Positions 54,661 through 64,000 of a DNA stretch of 64,000 nt are shown in pieces. Each line of letters starts with the position of its first letter. The stretch's first letter is position 1. The notes beneath the pieces are model-generated. The model did no database searches, had not been told where the DNA came from, and saw nothing but the letters and a program-made list of their open reading frames with translations. Source of the DNA: Setophaga petechia (lineage: Eukaryota > Chordata > Aves > Passeriformes > Parulidae); NCBI GenBank assembly GCA_024362935.1, contig JANCRA010000118.1, forward strand, positions 534,134 through 598,133. The letters run 5' to 3'. Position numbers and translations under genes: made by a program.

Positions 54661-55384
54661 ATTCCCATAGCAGTGCTTTAGAGACTGCTGGTGCATTTTG
54701 ATTTTAACACTTGGGCTCGCTGCAGGGTGAAATTTACAGCAAGATATTAAATGCAATGAGGGGTGTCTACTGGAAATAGGAAAATCCAAAGCTAAAACGC
54801 AGTTTTGAACTAAAACCCGAGCAGAACAAATGGCATGAGTGCAATGCTGCTTCTAAACAAGAATTTCCAGTCCCATGGAAAATCCACTGTTGTTTTTCCT
54901 GGCTTTTCCCAGCTGATCAGCATTCCTGGGAAGGGCTGTGATGGAGGAAGATCTGCATTTACATAATTTATTCCATCAGTTATTTGTGTGATGACAAATG
55001 AGGAGTTGCCACCTCTTCCAGCTTTAATTTTGCTTTAATATTTTTATTTTAGTGCTTTCAGGACTTATCCTTAAGCTGGGGTTTGCTTTTCCTGCCCCAA
55101 GCCTGGCAGATTTGGCACTTCAAAGGTGAAGGGATCCAGCAGAGTGGAATTCTGCCACGGGGAATTGGCAAACCAGGGATTTGCAAACCAGGAAATTTGT
55201 CTGGAAAACAACAGAGGAGCCGAAGGACAACAAGAACCACGAGGAAACCGTGAGGAATTTGGGGAATCTTGCAGAGCTTTGGAAGTGAGGGGAGCCCAAA
55301 GCTCTCTCCTGCCTGGGTGCAGATGATGATTCCCAGTTGTCTGTGCTGGGGAGGACAAACTGCAGCTCCTGAGCTCACCCTGGA
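54661..55384. other. Intergenic, nothing recognised
   Basis: Moderately AT-rich unique-looking sequence with no gene or repeat family identified. Confidence 0.4.
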
Positions 55385-55925
55385 ATCTTGGAATCACAGA
55401 ATTCCTCAGGCTGGAGAGGACCTCTGGGATCATCAAGTCCTTCTGTCCCTCAGCACCACCACAGCCACCACTGACCATGTCCCCAAGGGCCACCTCCATG
55501 GCCTCTTAGGACATTCCTGGGATGGGGACTCCACCACTTCCTTGATTCCACCTGAGCCAATGCTTCACAACCCTTCCCTGAGAAAATTTTCCCAAATACC
55601 CAAACACTGCCCTGGCCCAGCCTGAGGCCGTTCCCTCTGCTCCTGTCCCTGTTCCCTGGAGCACAGCCCGACCCCCCCGGCTGTGCCCTCCTGGCAGGAG
55701 CTGTGCAGAGCCACAAGGGCCCCCTGAGCCTCCTTTGCTCCAGGCTCAGCCCCTTCCCAGCTCTCTCAGCCCCTCCTGGGGCTCCAGACCCTTCCCAGCT
55801 CCATTCCCTGTCCTGGACTCACTCCAGCCCCTCCAGGTCCTTCTTTTCCAAACTTACCCCCAAAATTCGAGGTGTGACCTCACCAATGCCCAGCATGGGG
55901 GACTCTGAACCTTTTGCCTCCAGCA
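55385..55925 (-). mobile_element. CR1 LINE 3' end (antisense)
   Basis: Starts GGAATCACAGAATTCCTCAG, then AGTCCTTCTGTCCCTCAGC, CTGGCCCAGCCTGAGGCCGT and TCCTGTCCCTGTTCCCTGG. About 540 bp, 5'-truncated. Confidence 0.88.
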
Positions 55926-55997
55926 GGAGCAGGGTGGCACCAAAATTTTCTGGTTCTCCATCAGTTGAAGGAAAGGGAGGATTTGGTGTTTTAGAGT

Positions 55998-56450
55998 GTT
56001 GGGGCACTTGTTGTTGGTTTCTCTGGGTCTGGATTGAAGGCATTTGAGACAGTAGTTCATGTTTGGACTCAGGTGTTTATTATTTCCTATCAGTAAAAGT
56101 CTCACTACTGTGAGTTGGGCAGCTTTTCATTAGAAGGCACAAAATGGCCAACAATCTCTGGTTACAAGGTCTTTTAAGACTAAACTATCCAATTAAGGAC
56201 TGACACCTGGATTATTTTCGCTTTTAACCCAATAACTGCTCCCACAGAGCCCACAATGCAGACTTTTCTGTCCAATTACAAAATGCCACCCCAACCATGG
56301 AGAAGAAGGAAGAAGAAGCAGGAAGAAGAAACTCTGGACCTGTGCTCTCCATCTTGCTTCCATCTACAACATACTAAAAATCCCAAAACCCCAATTTCTC
56401 ACCAAGAGATACATCTACACTGCTCTCTATAATCTATTTCACACTTTTGT
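55998..56450 (-). mobile_element. ERV solo LTR (ends approximate)
   Basis: The + strand begins near TGTTGGGGCACTTGTTG. AATAAA is on the minus strand (TTTATT at 56,076-56,081). It includes GAGTTGGGCAGCTTTTCATT, AAGGTCTTTTAAGACTAAAC and a purine-rich GAAGAAGGAAGAAGAAGC stretch, as in other avian LTRs I recall. The right end and target duplication were not resolved. Confidence 0.6.
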
Positions 56451-57339
56451 GGATTCCAGTCTTTCTTGAAGTCTGGGAAACTTTCTCCATGAATGAGAGT
56501 CAAAGTCAGTGCTCCCCTGGGAATCAGGACAGAGCAGACAGAGAAATAGTCCCAGTGCTCTGGGTTTCCACATTAGAGCATCACTTCTGGAGTCAGGATC
56601 CAGGGGTTTGAGGGTGTTGGAGGAGAGGCAAAGACTCCCCCTGCCAGGACACGTGAAGGCCACAACAGCAGCAGGGCCACGCTGGGGCCAGCATGGGCCG
56701 TTCACAGTTCGTGTGTTTACCTTGCAGGCAGGCTGAGGAAGAGCTCAAAATGCATATTTTCCTCCTGAAATATTGACTCCAGTGTTCTCCTTCTCAGGGG
56801 CCTGGGGAGAAATGATGTTTCATATTTTAAAAATAAACACTGCTTTTCCAGAGGCGTCAATGCAGCCCCAGAGCTCCCAGCACACCTTTGCCTCTCGCCC
56901 TCTTTTCAAAGCTTTAATGCTGCTTGTGTGCCACAAGCTCTGCTGGTGAAAATATCCACCTGAAATGTATTTATCTTTGCTAATTAACAGCAGAATGACA
57001 CAGAGCAACTTTATATTTTCCCCGCAAGAACAGCCATAGAGGCTTCATTTACAGAGGGCTCTGAATGATCCCCATTCATGGGGAGCAAGTGCTGTCTGCA
57101 CCAAGAGATCCTTGTGTGCAGGGCAGGAAAACAGGAGAAACCCCAGCCCAGACGGGTCCAGGACAAAATCTCCCAAATTTCAGGCTTTTATTTCACTCTG
57201 GGCCCTGACAGTCATAAATGGATGGGGACAGTTTTATGTATTTGGGGAGCAAACTCTGTGTGTGTGAACACGAGAGGGGATTGTTGTGTTTGCACTGCCC
57301 TAAATCCCCGATTTTATAAATATAACCATGAAAGCATCC
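56451..57339. other. Intergenic, nothing recognised
   Basis: Unique-looking sequence with no gene identified. Confidence 0.4.
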
Positions 57340-57760
57340 ACAGAGGAAGGGAAGGGGGTGGAAGGGACCTTAAACCCCACCCAGTGCCACCTCTGCCATG
57401 GCAGGGCCACCTCCCACTGTGCCAGGTGCTGCCAGCCCCAATGTCCAGCCTGGCCTTCAGCACTGCCAGGGCTCCAGGGGCAGCCACAGCTGCTCTGGCA
57501 ATTCCAGCCCAGCCCCAGCCCACCCTGCCAGGGAACAATTCCATCACAATATCCGACCCAGTCCTACTCTTTTTCAGTTTGAGGCCATTCCCTGTGTCCT
57601 GTCCCTCCATCCCTTGTCCAAAGTCTTTCTCCATCTGTCCTGCAGCTCCTTCAGGCACGAGAAGGTCTCAATGAGGTCACCCCAAACCTTCTCCTCTCCA
57701 GGCTGAGCAATCCCAATCCTGCCACCCCTTCCTCATGGCACAGCTGCTCCATCCTCACCT
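57340..57760 (-). mobile_element. CR1 LINE 3' end (antisense)
   Basis: GTGGAAGGGACCTTAAACCC, CTCCCACTGTGCCAGGTGCT, GCCACAGCTGCTCTGGCAAT and CTTCTCCTCTCCAGGCTGAG follow the CR1 tail in reverse complement. It is the same subfamily as 16.5 and 21.2 kb. Confidence 0.87.
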
Positions 57761-58434
57761 GCAGCATTTTCTCCTCCTGGCTGAAAATCTGTCAGCTCCA
57801 GAGCTGGCTGAAAACCTGGGACTGATGCTGTGGGAGAGAGTGGGACAATTCCATGCTGATTTTGCATGAGAATATTGCCAGATTGTGATATTTTAATTAA
57901 CATTTTTAATGTTAAAGAGTTAAGAGGAGCCTGGGAGCTCCAGTGAGGACAGGTCCTTCTTTCCCCTCATCAAAGAGCCTTTTTCCCTGGGAGCTCCCAG
58001 GCTGCTGAAGAGCTTTTGGAAGAAAGACTCTGGATAAAGGAAGAGAAAGTGTGCTTTGAGTTAAAGGTACTTTGCATGGCCCTGCACTCACACAATGCAG
58101 ATTAAATGGATGAGGGATCCAAGGATGTGCTGCTGGAAAAGGTGAGCAGAGCCCAATCCATGCGAGGAGCAGGGCTTTAATCAAGTGACAGCAGTGTAAA
58201 ACAGTCGTTAAAAAACCAGAAAAAGTTGCACTGCTTTGTGACAAATCCATCATTAAATCTCTCTTCCTCCGCTCCCAAATCTCCCTGCTGCTCCTCCACA
58301 AAGGAAATTTCGCCTCATTTGCAGCACCCTCAGCCTTGGAGGCTGATTGAGACTGTTGGGTTTCTGTCAGGAGCTGCATCTCCCTCGTGTGTGCGGAGCT
58401 GAGCGCTGCACTGCCAGCTCAGCCAAAGCCCGCA

Positions 58435-58462
58435 GCTGTCTGTCTGTCTGTCTGTCTGTCCG
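58435..58462. repeat. (CTGT)n microsatellite
   Basis: About six copies of CTGT upstream of MATN1. Confidence 0.9.
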
Positions 58463-58615
58463 TCCCCAGCCTCTCCTGTTTCTCTGCTTTGGGCTCTGGA
58501 GCCCGCTCTGCTCACAGGGGCTCAGCCACACAGAGCAGCGCCTGTTCCCTGCAGGAAAATTCTTCTGCATCGCGGATTGTCACCGTGCTCCCACACCCTC
58601 CTCTGCCTCCCTGAG

Positions 58616-58910
58616 CCTCTCTGCTGCTGCTCTGAGCCAAGCCCCTGGTCCCAAGGATGCTGTCCTGGGCTTGGCACAGCGGGGACTGAGAGGGGACCGT
58701 GTGACACTGCCGCTGTCCCCTCCCTGGGCTCTGCCAGGGGAAGGACACGAACCTTGTACCCTGAGCCCTTCTGCTTTCCCGTGCCTCTCTCCGCTGCTGC
58801 TCTGAGCCAAGCCCCTGGTCCCGCAGGATGCTGTCCAGGATTTGGCACAGGCGGGACTGAGAGGGGACCGTGTGACGCTGCCTCTGTCCCCTCGCTGTCC
58901 CCCCGGCCCT
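58616..58910. repeat. 170-bp tandem duplication upstream of MATN1
   Basis: CTCTGAGCCAAGCCCCTGGT occurs at about 58,631 and 58,801. Both copies continue through GGGACTGAGAGGGGACCGTG and CTCTGTCCCCT-like text. The second copy ends about 350 bp before the MATN1 start codon. Confidence 0.88.
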
Positions 58911-59029
58911 GTTCCCCAGCCCTGCGGGCGGACGGCCCCTCCCAGGGCTGCTCTCAGTGCTGCCACTGTTCCAGCCCCGCATTCCCCACCTTCTCCCGCT
59001 CCCCAGAGCTCCCCGTGCCCTCGGCAGCA

Positions 59030-59253
59030 ATGGGGCCATTGTGGGGGGCTGGGGGCCCCGGGGGCAGGGCAGGGCTGGGCATCGCCCCCTCCCCACCCTG
59101 CAGCAGCATCTCCTCCTGCTCCTTCTTCCTGCCCCTCTCCCCTCGCTGCCCCCCCGGCCCCGCCGTGTCAGGGGCTGGCTCGGAGCCTCCGCAGAAGGGC
59201 AGGTTAATACTCGGGGCCAGCGCTCTGCCCCGCACTCGCAGCCCGGCTCAGCC
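59030..59253 (+). promoter_or_regulatory. MATN1: Candidate MATN1 promoter / 5' UTR
   Basis: GC-rich. A TATA-like TTAATA lies at 59,204-59,209, about 45 bp before the ATG. A SOX-type core, CATTGT on the + strand (ACAATG on the minus strand), is at 59,037-59,042; chicken MATN1 is known to be driven by SOX9-type sites. The transcription start is inferred only by position. Confidence 0.35.
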
Positions 59254-59341
59254 ATGGCCAGGATTTGCTGTGCCCTGCTGCTCTCGCTGCTGCTGCTCCT
59301 GCACAGCCCGGCCGCCTGCGGGGCCCCGCCGCAGCCCCGCG
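59254..59341 (+). CDS. MATN1: MATN1 coding exon 1 (residues 1-29, first base of 30)
   Basis: The ATG sits in a good context (CAGCCATGG). It encodes a hydrophobic signal peptide (LLLSLLLLLH core) and PPQPR. The donor is CGCG|GTGAGT, phase 1, splitting Gly30. Confidence 0.94.
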
Positions 59342-62300
59342 GTGAGTGGGGACCGGGGGCTGGGGGCGCTGGGGGTCCCTCTGTGCCTCCGACCTGCGCT
59401 GGGGACGGGGAAGGGGAGGGAAAGCCCAGCAACAGCCAGGGAAGGGCAGGAGCTGGGTCCGGTGTGTCCTCAAGGCAGCGGACCTGGGGCTGGGATGGCT
59501 GCCGTGGGGACAGCACGGGTGGCCCTGGGTCACCCCTTGGCGCTGGAGGAGGCCCAGGTGGGCCAAGGGCTCTGCTGTCCCTCCCCTCTCCAGCTCCACA
59601 GGGGCAGGAGCAGGAGCGGGCCGGGCACCGGGGGCACTCCCGACCAGGAGGTCTGGGTCGGGTTGCTGGGAATGGGACTTTCCCTGGATTTCCTTCATCC
59701 GATCCTGAGCGAATCCTGCTCTGTTTGGCTTCCCAGGTGGGCAGCCAGGAGCAGAGGAGCTGCCTGCTCTGCAGCTTGCAAACGCCAGCCTGGAATGAGT
59801 GCCAGCAAGGGATGGACACCCAGGGCAGGGATGGACACCTGGGACAGGGATGGACACCCAGGGCAGGGATGGACACTCAGGGAAGGGATGGACACCCAGG
59901 GAAGGGATGGACACCCAGGGAAGGGATGGACACTCAGGGAAGGGTTGGACTTGCAGGGGAAGGGATGGACACCCGGGGCAGGGATGGACACCCAGGGCAG
60001 GGATGGACACCCTGGGCAGGGATGGACATGCAGGGAAAGGATGGACACCCAGGGCAGGGATGGACACCCTGGGCAGGGATGGACCTGCAGGGAAGGGATG
60101 GACACACAGGGCAGGGATGGACACCCAGGGCAGGGATGGACACCCAGGGCAGGGATGGACACCTGGGGCAGGGATGGACACCCAGATAGGGCTGGACATG
60201 CATGGAAGGGAGGGTCTGGTCTTCAGGAGAATCTCTGCTCTTCCCCGGGCTCCAGGCAGCCCAGGGATTCCTGGATTTCTCCAGAAATCACTGCAGGAGA
60301 GGCAAACTCAGCTGCAAGGACAGACTTGTGAGAATTCCAAATGTTTGAACAGTGTGATGATGATGGCTCAGCCACAGCCATGGGCAGCCTGAGCTGTGCA
60401 GGTGTGACAGTGACTGCAGAGGCACCTGGGGCTGAGGGAGGGGGGATTTCAGATAAACTGAGCCCTTTCTCCTCAGGAATTTGGGAAAGGAGGGTTCCAT
60501 TTGCTGTGCAAAGAGAAACAGAGCAGTGACTGAGCTGAGCCCTGCTGTGAGCAGTCAGCTCTGTAAAATAAACCCCTTTTACTCCTGGGTTACTGTGCTG
60601 TTCTCCCCAGTGCTTTAATGGATATGGCAAAGGTGCCCTGAGAGGAACTTTCTGCTAAGTCAGGGCATTAATTCAGCTTTTCCTGAATGATTCCTAGTGT
60701 GGATATTTGTAGATATAGAGTAAGATTTTATTTCTGGTTTAATTCCAGTTTGAACTAAACTATGCTGGGTCAAGGTGTCAATCAGAGCAAGTGACTGTCA
60801 CCCCCTGGGCCTGTCCTGCAGACCCTGACTGAGGCTGAAATCCCAAAAATCTCCCACCTGATATCCCTCCTTTAGTCTTCCCTTCTCTGAAATAAACTCC
60901 ACTCTCATAAAAAGAGCTTGAAAATGTTATTTAGGGCCAAATCACAGAGCAGAAATAAATAAAATAGATAGACTTCAAAATTTCTATTGGCTCCAGCTGT
61001 TCTTATGGAAATAAAATAACTTTTCCTGCTTGGTTTGCCACTAAATCCAGGCATGATTCATCAGCACAAAGGGGGATTTGTGTTTTATTTCTGGAGGAAT
61101 TAATTGAGCCTTTCCCTGGACCTTCATTTCTCACCTGTAAACTGGGCACCCCTGGAAGAGGGATTTCCAGTGTTGCAGATGCATCTCCCTGGGAATTTTC
61201 CTTCCTCTGCAATGAATTATGGGGGGGAAATGAAATTCATCTGTATGGGAATATGTTAGATTGGATTGTAGTGGGAATTAGAGCTCCTGACAAAGTGACC
61301 ACTGCCCTCTCTTCTCCCACCTTCCCAGACCTTTCTGGAGCAGATTCGGCCTTGATGCCTCTCAGGAAACAAACCTGATTATTTCATTTACAGATCCATC
61401 ACTGAGTATTTATTTTTATCGGCCTCAAAGACTGAAAGCCCCATTAGATCTCACACTGAGGACCAGCTGTAATATTTATGCCATCATTTGGAACAGATTT
61501 GTTGGCCCAAAAGCTCCCATTTAAAAATCTGTCCACAGAAATCTCCTTTATGACAGGAACTCCCTGGGCCCTGCAGAAATCAAATATTAACAGAGCACTT
61601 GACAGAGACAGGCTAAATGAGAAGAAAAAAATTAAAAAGAACAGGATGCCATAGATCTGCTGGGAGAAATGGGGCCATTCATTTAGGAAAGCATAAAAAA
61701 ACACCAGGCTTTTTTTTATGTCTTGCCACAGCTGAAAATGAAGATGGAAAATGGCATGAAAGCAAGAAATTAAAATAATAATAATAACAACAATTTATTC
61801 AGTTTGTTGCATTGCTGATGCCTCCTGATAGCCTCTCCTTTTCACTGTGGGTATTCATGGGGCTGTAGAGTTTAATTATCTATTATTAATTATCAATTAT
61901 GGGTTCCAGATTTCTCTGTTGTTTACCCCTGACAGATGTGAGGCAGCTCTGTGCTGTTACTGGGGTTTATTATCAGTGCCATCATGGGGGAACAGGGCTC
62001 TGGCTCCCGCTGTGCTGGGAATGTTAACCCTTAACCTGGGAATGTTGTTCCCCATCCCAGCTGATTGCTGAGTCTTGTGCTGGTTCTGGTCCCATTCCCA
62101 TTGACTGATACCCATGGGGATTTGTTATCCAGGTCTGAGGTGCACTAATTCCTTTCCAGCCTTTTTGGATGCAGAAATGCAGCTCAGGTTTCAGTCCAGA
62201 GCTTTATCCCTCCTTCCCTTCCTTCTTCCCTCCCTCCTTCCCTCAGTGCTGCCATTTGACAAGTCCTTCCTTCCTTCCTTCCTTCCTTCCTTCCTTCCTT

Positions 62301-63204
62301 CCTTCCTTCCTTCCTTCCTTCCTTCCTTCCTTCCTTCCTTCCTTCCTTCCTTCCTTCCTTCCTTCCTTCCTTCCTTCCTTCCTTCCTTCCTTCCTTCCTT
62401 CCTTCCTTCCTTCCTTCCTTCCTTCCTTCCTTCCTTCCTTCCTTCCTTCCTTCCTTCCTTCCTTCCTTCCTTCCTTCCCTCCTTCCCTCCTTCCCTCCTT
62501 CCCTCCTTCCCTCCCTCCCTCCCTCCGTGCTGTCCACACATTTATCCCTCCCTCCTTCTCTCCGTGCTGCCCTGGGTGCATGAGGTTTCCTCAGAGACAG
62601 CCTGGGGTGACAAAGGACACCTTGCTCACCACAAGCCCATGTCACCCCCAGGAACTCTGCTTTCCTAAAGGTGCTTCCCTAGAAAAGCATTAAGAAAATT
62701 AAAATATTCAGTTAAAGCTGTGAAACAGAGAAAGGACCAAAACTTGCCGCTCCTTTCCACCCAGTGCTGCTTTACCAGCACCGATCTCCCCCTCTCGGGA
62801 CACTTTCCCTTTGACCCATTTCCTTTGACTCTTTCCCTTTGTCCCCGCTGTCCCCAGGCACCCTGTGCAGGACCAAGCCCACAGACCTGGTGTTCATCAT
62901 CGACAGCTCGCGCAGCGTGCGGCCGCACGAGTTCGAGAAGATCAAGGTGTTCGTGTCGCGCGTCATCGAGGCGCTGGACGTGGGCCCCAACGCCACCCGC
63001 GTGGGCGTCATCAACTACGCCAGCGCCGTGCGCAGCGAGCTGCCCCTGCAGGGCCCCCAGAGCAAGGCGGCCCTGCTGCAGGCCGTGCGCAGGATCCAGC
63101 CCCTCTCCACGGGCACCATGACCGGCCTGGCCATCCAGTTTGCCATCAGCCGCGCCTTCAGCGCCGCCGAGGGCGCCAGGGGCAGCGCGCCCAACTTCAA
63201 AAAG
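59254..63204 (+). CDS. MATN1: MATN1, matrilin-1 / cartilage matrix protein (5' part, truncated by the window)
   Basis: Two exons are visible: 59,254-59,341 and 62,858-63,204, 145 codons in phase, with later exons beyond 64,000. Residues 1-23 form a Leu-rich signal peptide, followed by APPQPRG as in chicken matrilin-1. Residue 39 onward is the first von Willebrand A domain: DLVFIIDSSRS (MIDAS DxSxS at 45-49), NAT glycosylation sequon at 74-76, GVINYASAV, and GTMTG (115-119) with the MIDAS Thr region. Known role: a secreted oligomeric protein of cartilage matrix that bridges collagen and aggrecan. Exon 2 is strikingly GC-rich compared with its introns. Coding continues in phase 0 after 63,204; the other half of this domain, the EGF repeat, the second A domain and the coiled coil are not in view. 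Confidence 0.96.
59808..60195. repeat. 19-bp minisatellite in MATN1 intron 1
   Basis: About 20 units of GGGATGGACACCCAGGGCA with small variants (TGGACTTGCAGGG, TGGACATGCAGGG). The 19-bp period rotates frames and leaves several open on both strands; these long frames are artefacts. Confidence 0.95.
62205..62526. repeat. Long (CCTT)n microsatellite
   Basis: An unbroken CCTT run of about 215 bp (62,264-62,478) follows a short CCTTCCCT-rich lead-in and is followed by CCCTCCTT-type units to 62,526. All-pyrimidine on the + strand and all-purine on the minus strand. It lies about 330 bp before exon 2. Confidence 0.96.
62858..63204 (+). CDS. MATN1: MATN1 coding exon 2 (residues 30-145), first half of vWA domain 1
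   Basis: The acceptor is CTGTCCCCAG|GCA. The 347-nt exon completes Gly30 and encodes TLCRTKPTDLVFIIDSS through SAPNFKK. The donor is AAAAAG|GTAAAA, phase 0. It aligns without gaps to the chicken protein as I remember it; the next exon should begin VAIVVTDG. Confidence 0.96.
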
Positions 63205-64000
63205 GTAAAAAGGGGCTGGTTCCTCCAGCTCCTCGCTTGGGACTCGTCATGGAGTGGCTGGGAAAAGCAGAAAGGTGGTTTTCTCTGGGCTTTGGTTGTG
63301 TGTGACACCTGGGGGTTGATTGTCACAGGTGGAAAACCTCTGGGAGGTGCAAACAAGAGGTTCAAAAACCTCTCAGTTCTTCTTGGAAACCTCTGGGAGA
63401 TGCAAACGGGAGGCTTAAAACTCTCCAGGAAGTTCACACCTCTCAATTCTTCTTGGAAACTTCTGGGAGGTGCAAACGGGAGGTTTGAAAACCTCCAGGA
63501 AGGTTTGAAAACCTATCAATTCTTCTTGGAAACCTCTGGGAGGTGCAAATCCCTCAATTCTTGGAAACCTCTGAGAGGTTCAAGCCTCTCAATTCTTGAA
63601 GACCTCTGGGAGGTTCAAACATCTCAACTGTTCTTGGAAATATCAGGGATGTTCAAACCTCTTAATTCTTGAAAATATCTGGGACGTTCAGACCTCTCAA
63701 TTCTTCTTGCAAACCTCTGGGAGGTTGAAACCTCTCAATTCTTAGAAGCCTCTGGGAAGTTCAAGCCTCTGAGCTCTTTTTGGAAACCTCCAAGAGGTTG
63801 AAACCTCTCAATTCTGCTTACAAATCTCTGTGAGGTTGAAACCTCTCAATTCTTGGAATCCTCTGAGAGGTTCAAACCTCTCAATTCTTGGACACCTTCA
63901 AGAGGTTCAAACCTCTCAATTCTGCTTGGAATCCTCTGGGAAGTTCAAACTTCCAAATGCTTGAAAACTTCTGGGAGCTTCAAATCTCTCACTTCTTGAA
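63205..64000 (+). other. MATN1: MATN1 intron 2 (5' part) with minisatellite
   Basis: Intron sequence to the window end. From about 63,330 it is a degenerate tandem repeat with units around 30-40 bp: GGAAACCTCTGGGAGGTTCAAA followed by CCTCTCAATTCTTCTT. The phrase AGAGGTTCAAACCTCT is an inverted repeat within many units. Confidence 0.9.

Larger units (their letters stand above)
59342..62857 (+). other. MATN1: MATN1 intron 1
   Basis: 3,516 bp. Contains a 19-bp minisatellite (59,808-60,195) and a long CCTT microsatellite (62,264-62,526). 60,200-62,200 looks unique, with AT-rich, low-CpG sequence around 61,380-61,760. No other feature recognised. Confidence 0.85.

Noticed and set aside
58512..60331. 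454-codon (minus) and 584-codon (plus) frames around MATN1 exon 1
   Set aside because: GC-rich promoter sequence joined to the 19-bp satellite. The true MATN1 frame is fixed by the signal peptide and the exon 2 match.
61380..61760. Possible conserved enhancer in MATN1 intron 1
   Set aside because: The sequence looks low in CpG and unlike the repeats, but conservation cannot be judged without an alignment to chicken.
62114..62693. FLPSFLPSF repeat protein and KEGRKEGR antisense frame
   Set aside because: Direct translation of the CCTT microsatellite within MATN1 intron 1.

Overview
The window looks like an avian, probably songbird, nuclear chromosome. The evidence is isochore-like GC variation, many CR1 LINE 3' ends, several avian-type ERV solo LTRs, minisatellite-rich introns and two recognisable vertebrate genes in the same orientation. 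LAPTM5 followed by MATN1 matches the order in chicken (a microchromosome) and human. The species and chromosome are inference. There are no bacterial features.

Layout. 1-23.9 kb is intergenic. It holds a nested pair of LTRs (1.6-2.7 kb), a second copy of the outer LTR (7.2-7.8 kb), further LTRs (11.7, 14.8-15.9, 18.3, 20.6 and 23.2 kb), a broken retroviral reverse-transcriptase fragment fused to a CR1 tail (20.9-21.5 kb), other CR1 copies and AT-rich satellites. I found no coding exon there. 23,946-48,432 is the complete LAPTM5 coding region on the + strand: eight coding exons, 258 codons plus stop, every junction GT/AG and in phase. 48.4-59.2 kb holds the presumed LAPTM5 3' UTR, then CR1, LTR and tandem-repeat material. 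59,254 to the window end is the 5' part of MATN1: the signal-peptide exon and the first half of the first von Willebrand A domain. The rest of MATN1 lies beyond the window.

Function. LAPTM5 is a lysosomal membrane protein of blood cells that steers immune receptors to degradation through C-terminal PY motifs. MATN1 is a secreted cartilage matrix protein. They are neighbours with no evident functional link.

The most interesting structure is inside LAPTM5. Two exons (4 and 7) end at tandem arrays whose units are multiples of three (33 bp and 51 bp) and each carry a fresh copy of the 5' splice site, so the array is a ladder of in-frame alternative donors. Exon 5 has a CAGCAG acceptor. Three pairs of local direct repeats bracket exons 2, 6 and 8. 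Nearly every intron also contains its own minisatellite. Several very long open frames in the window are products of these satellites, not genes.
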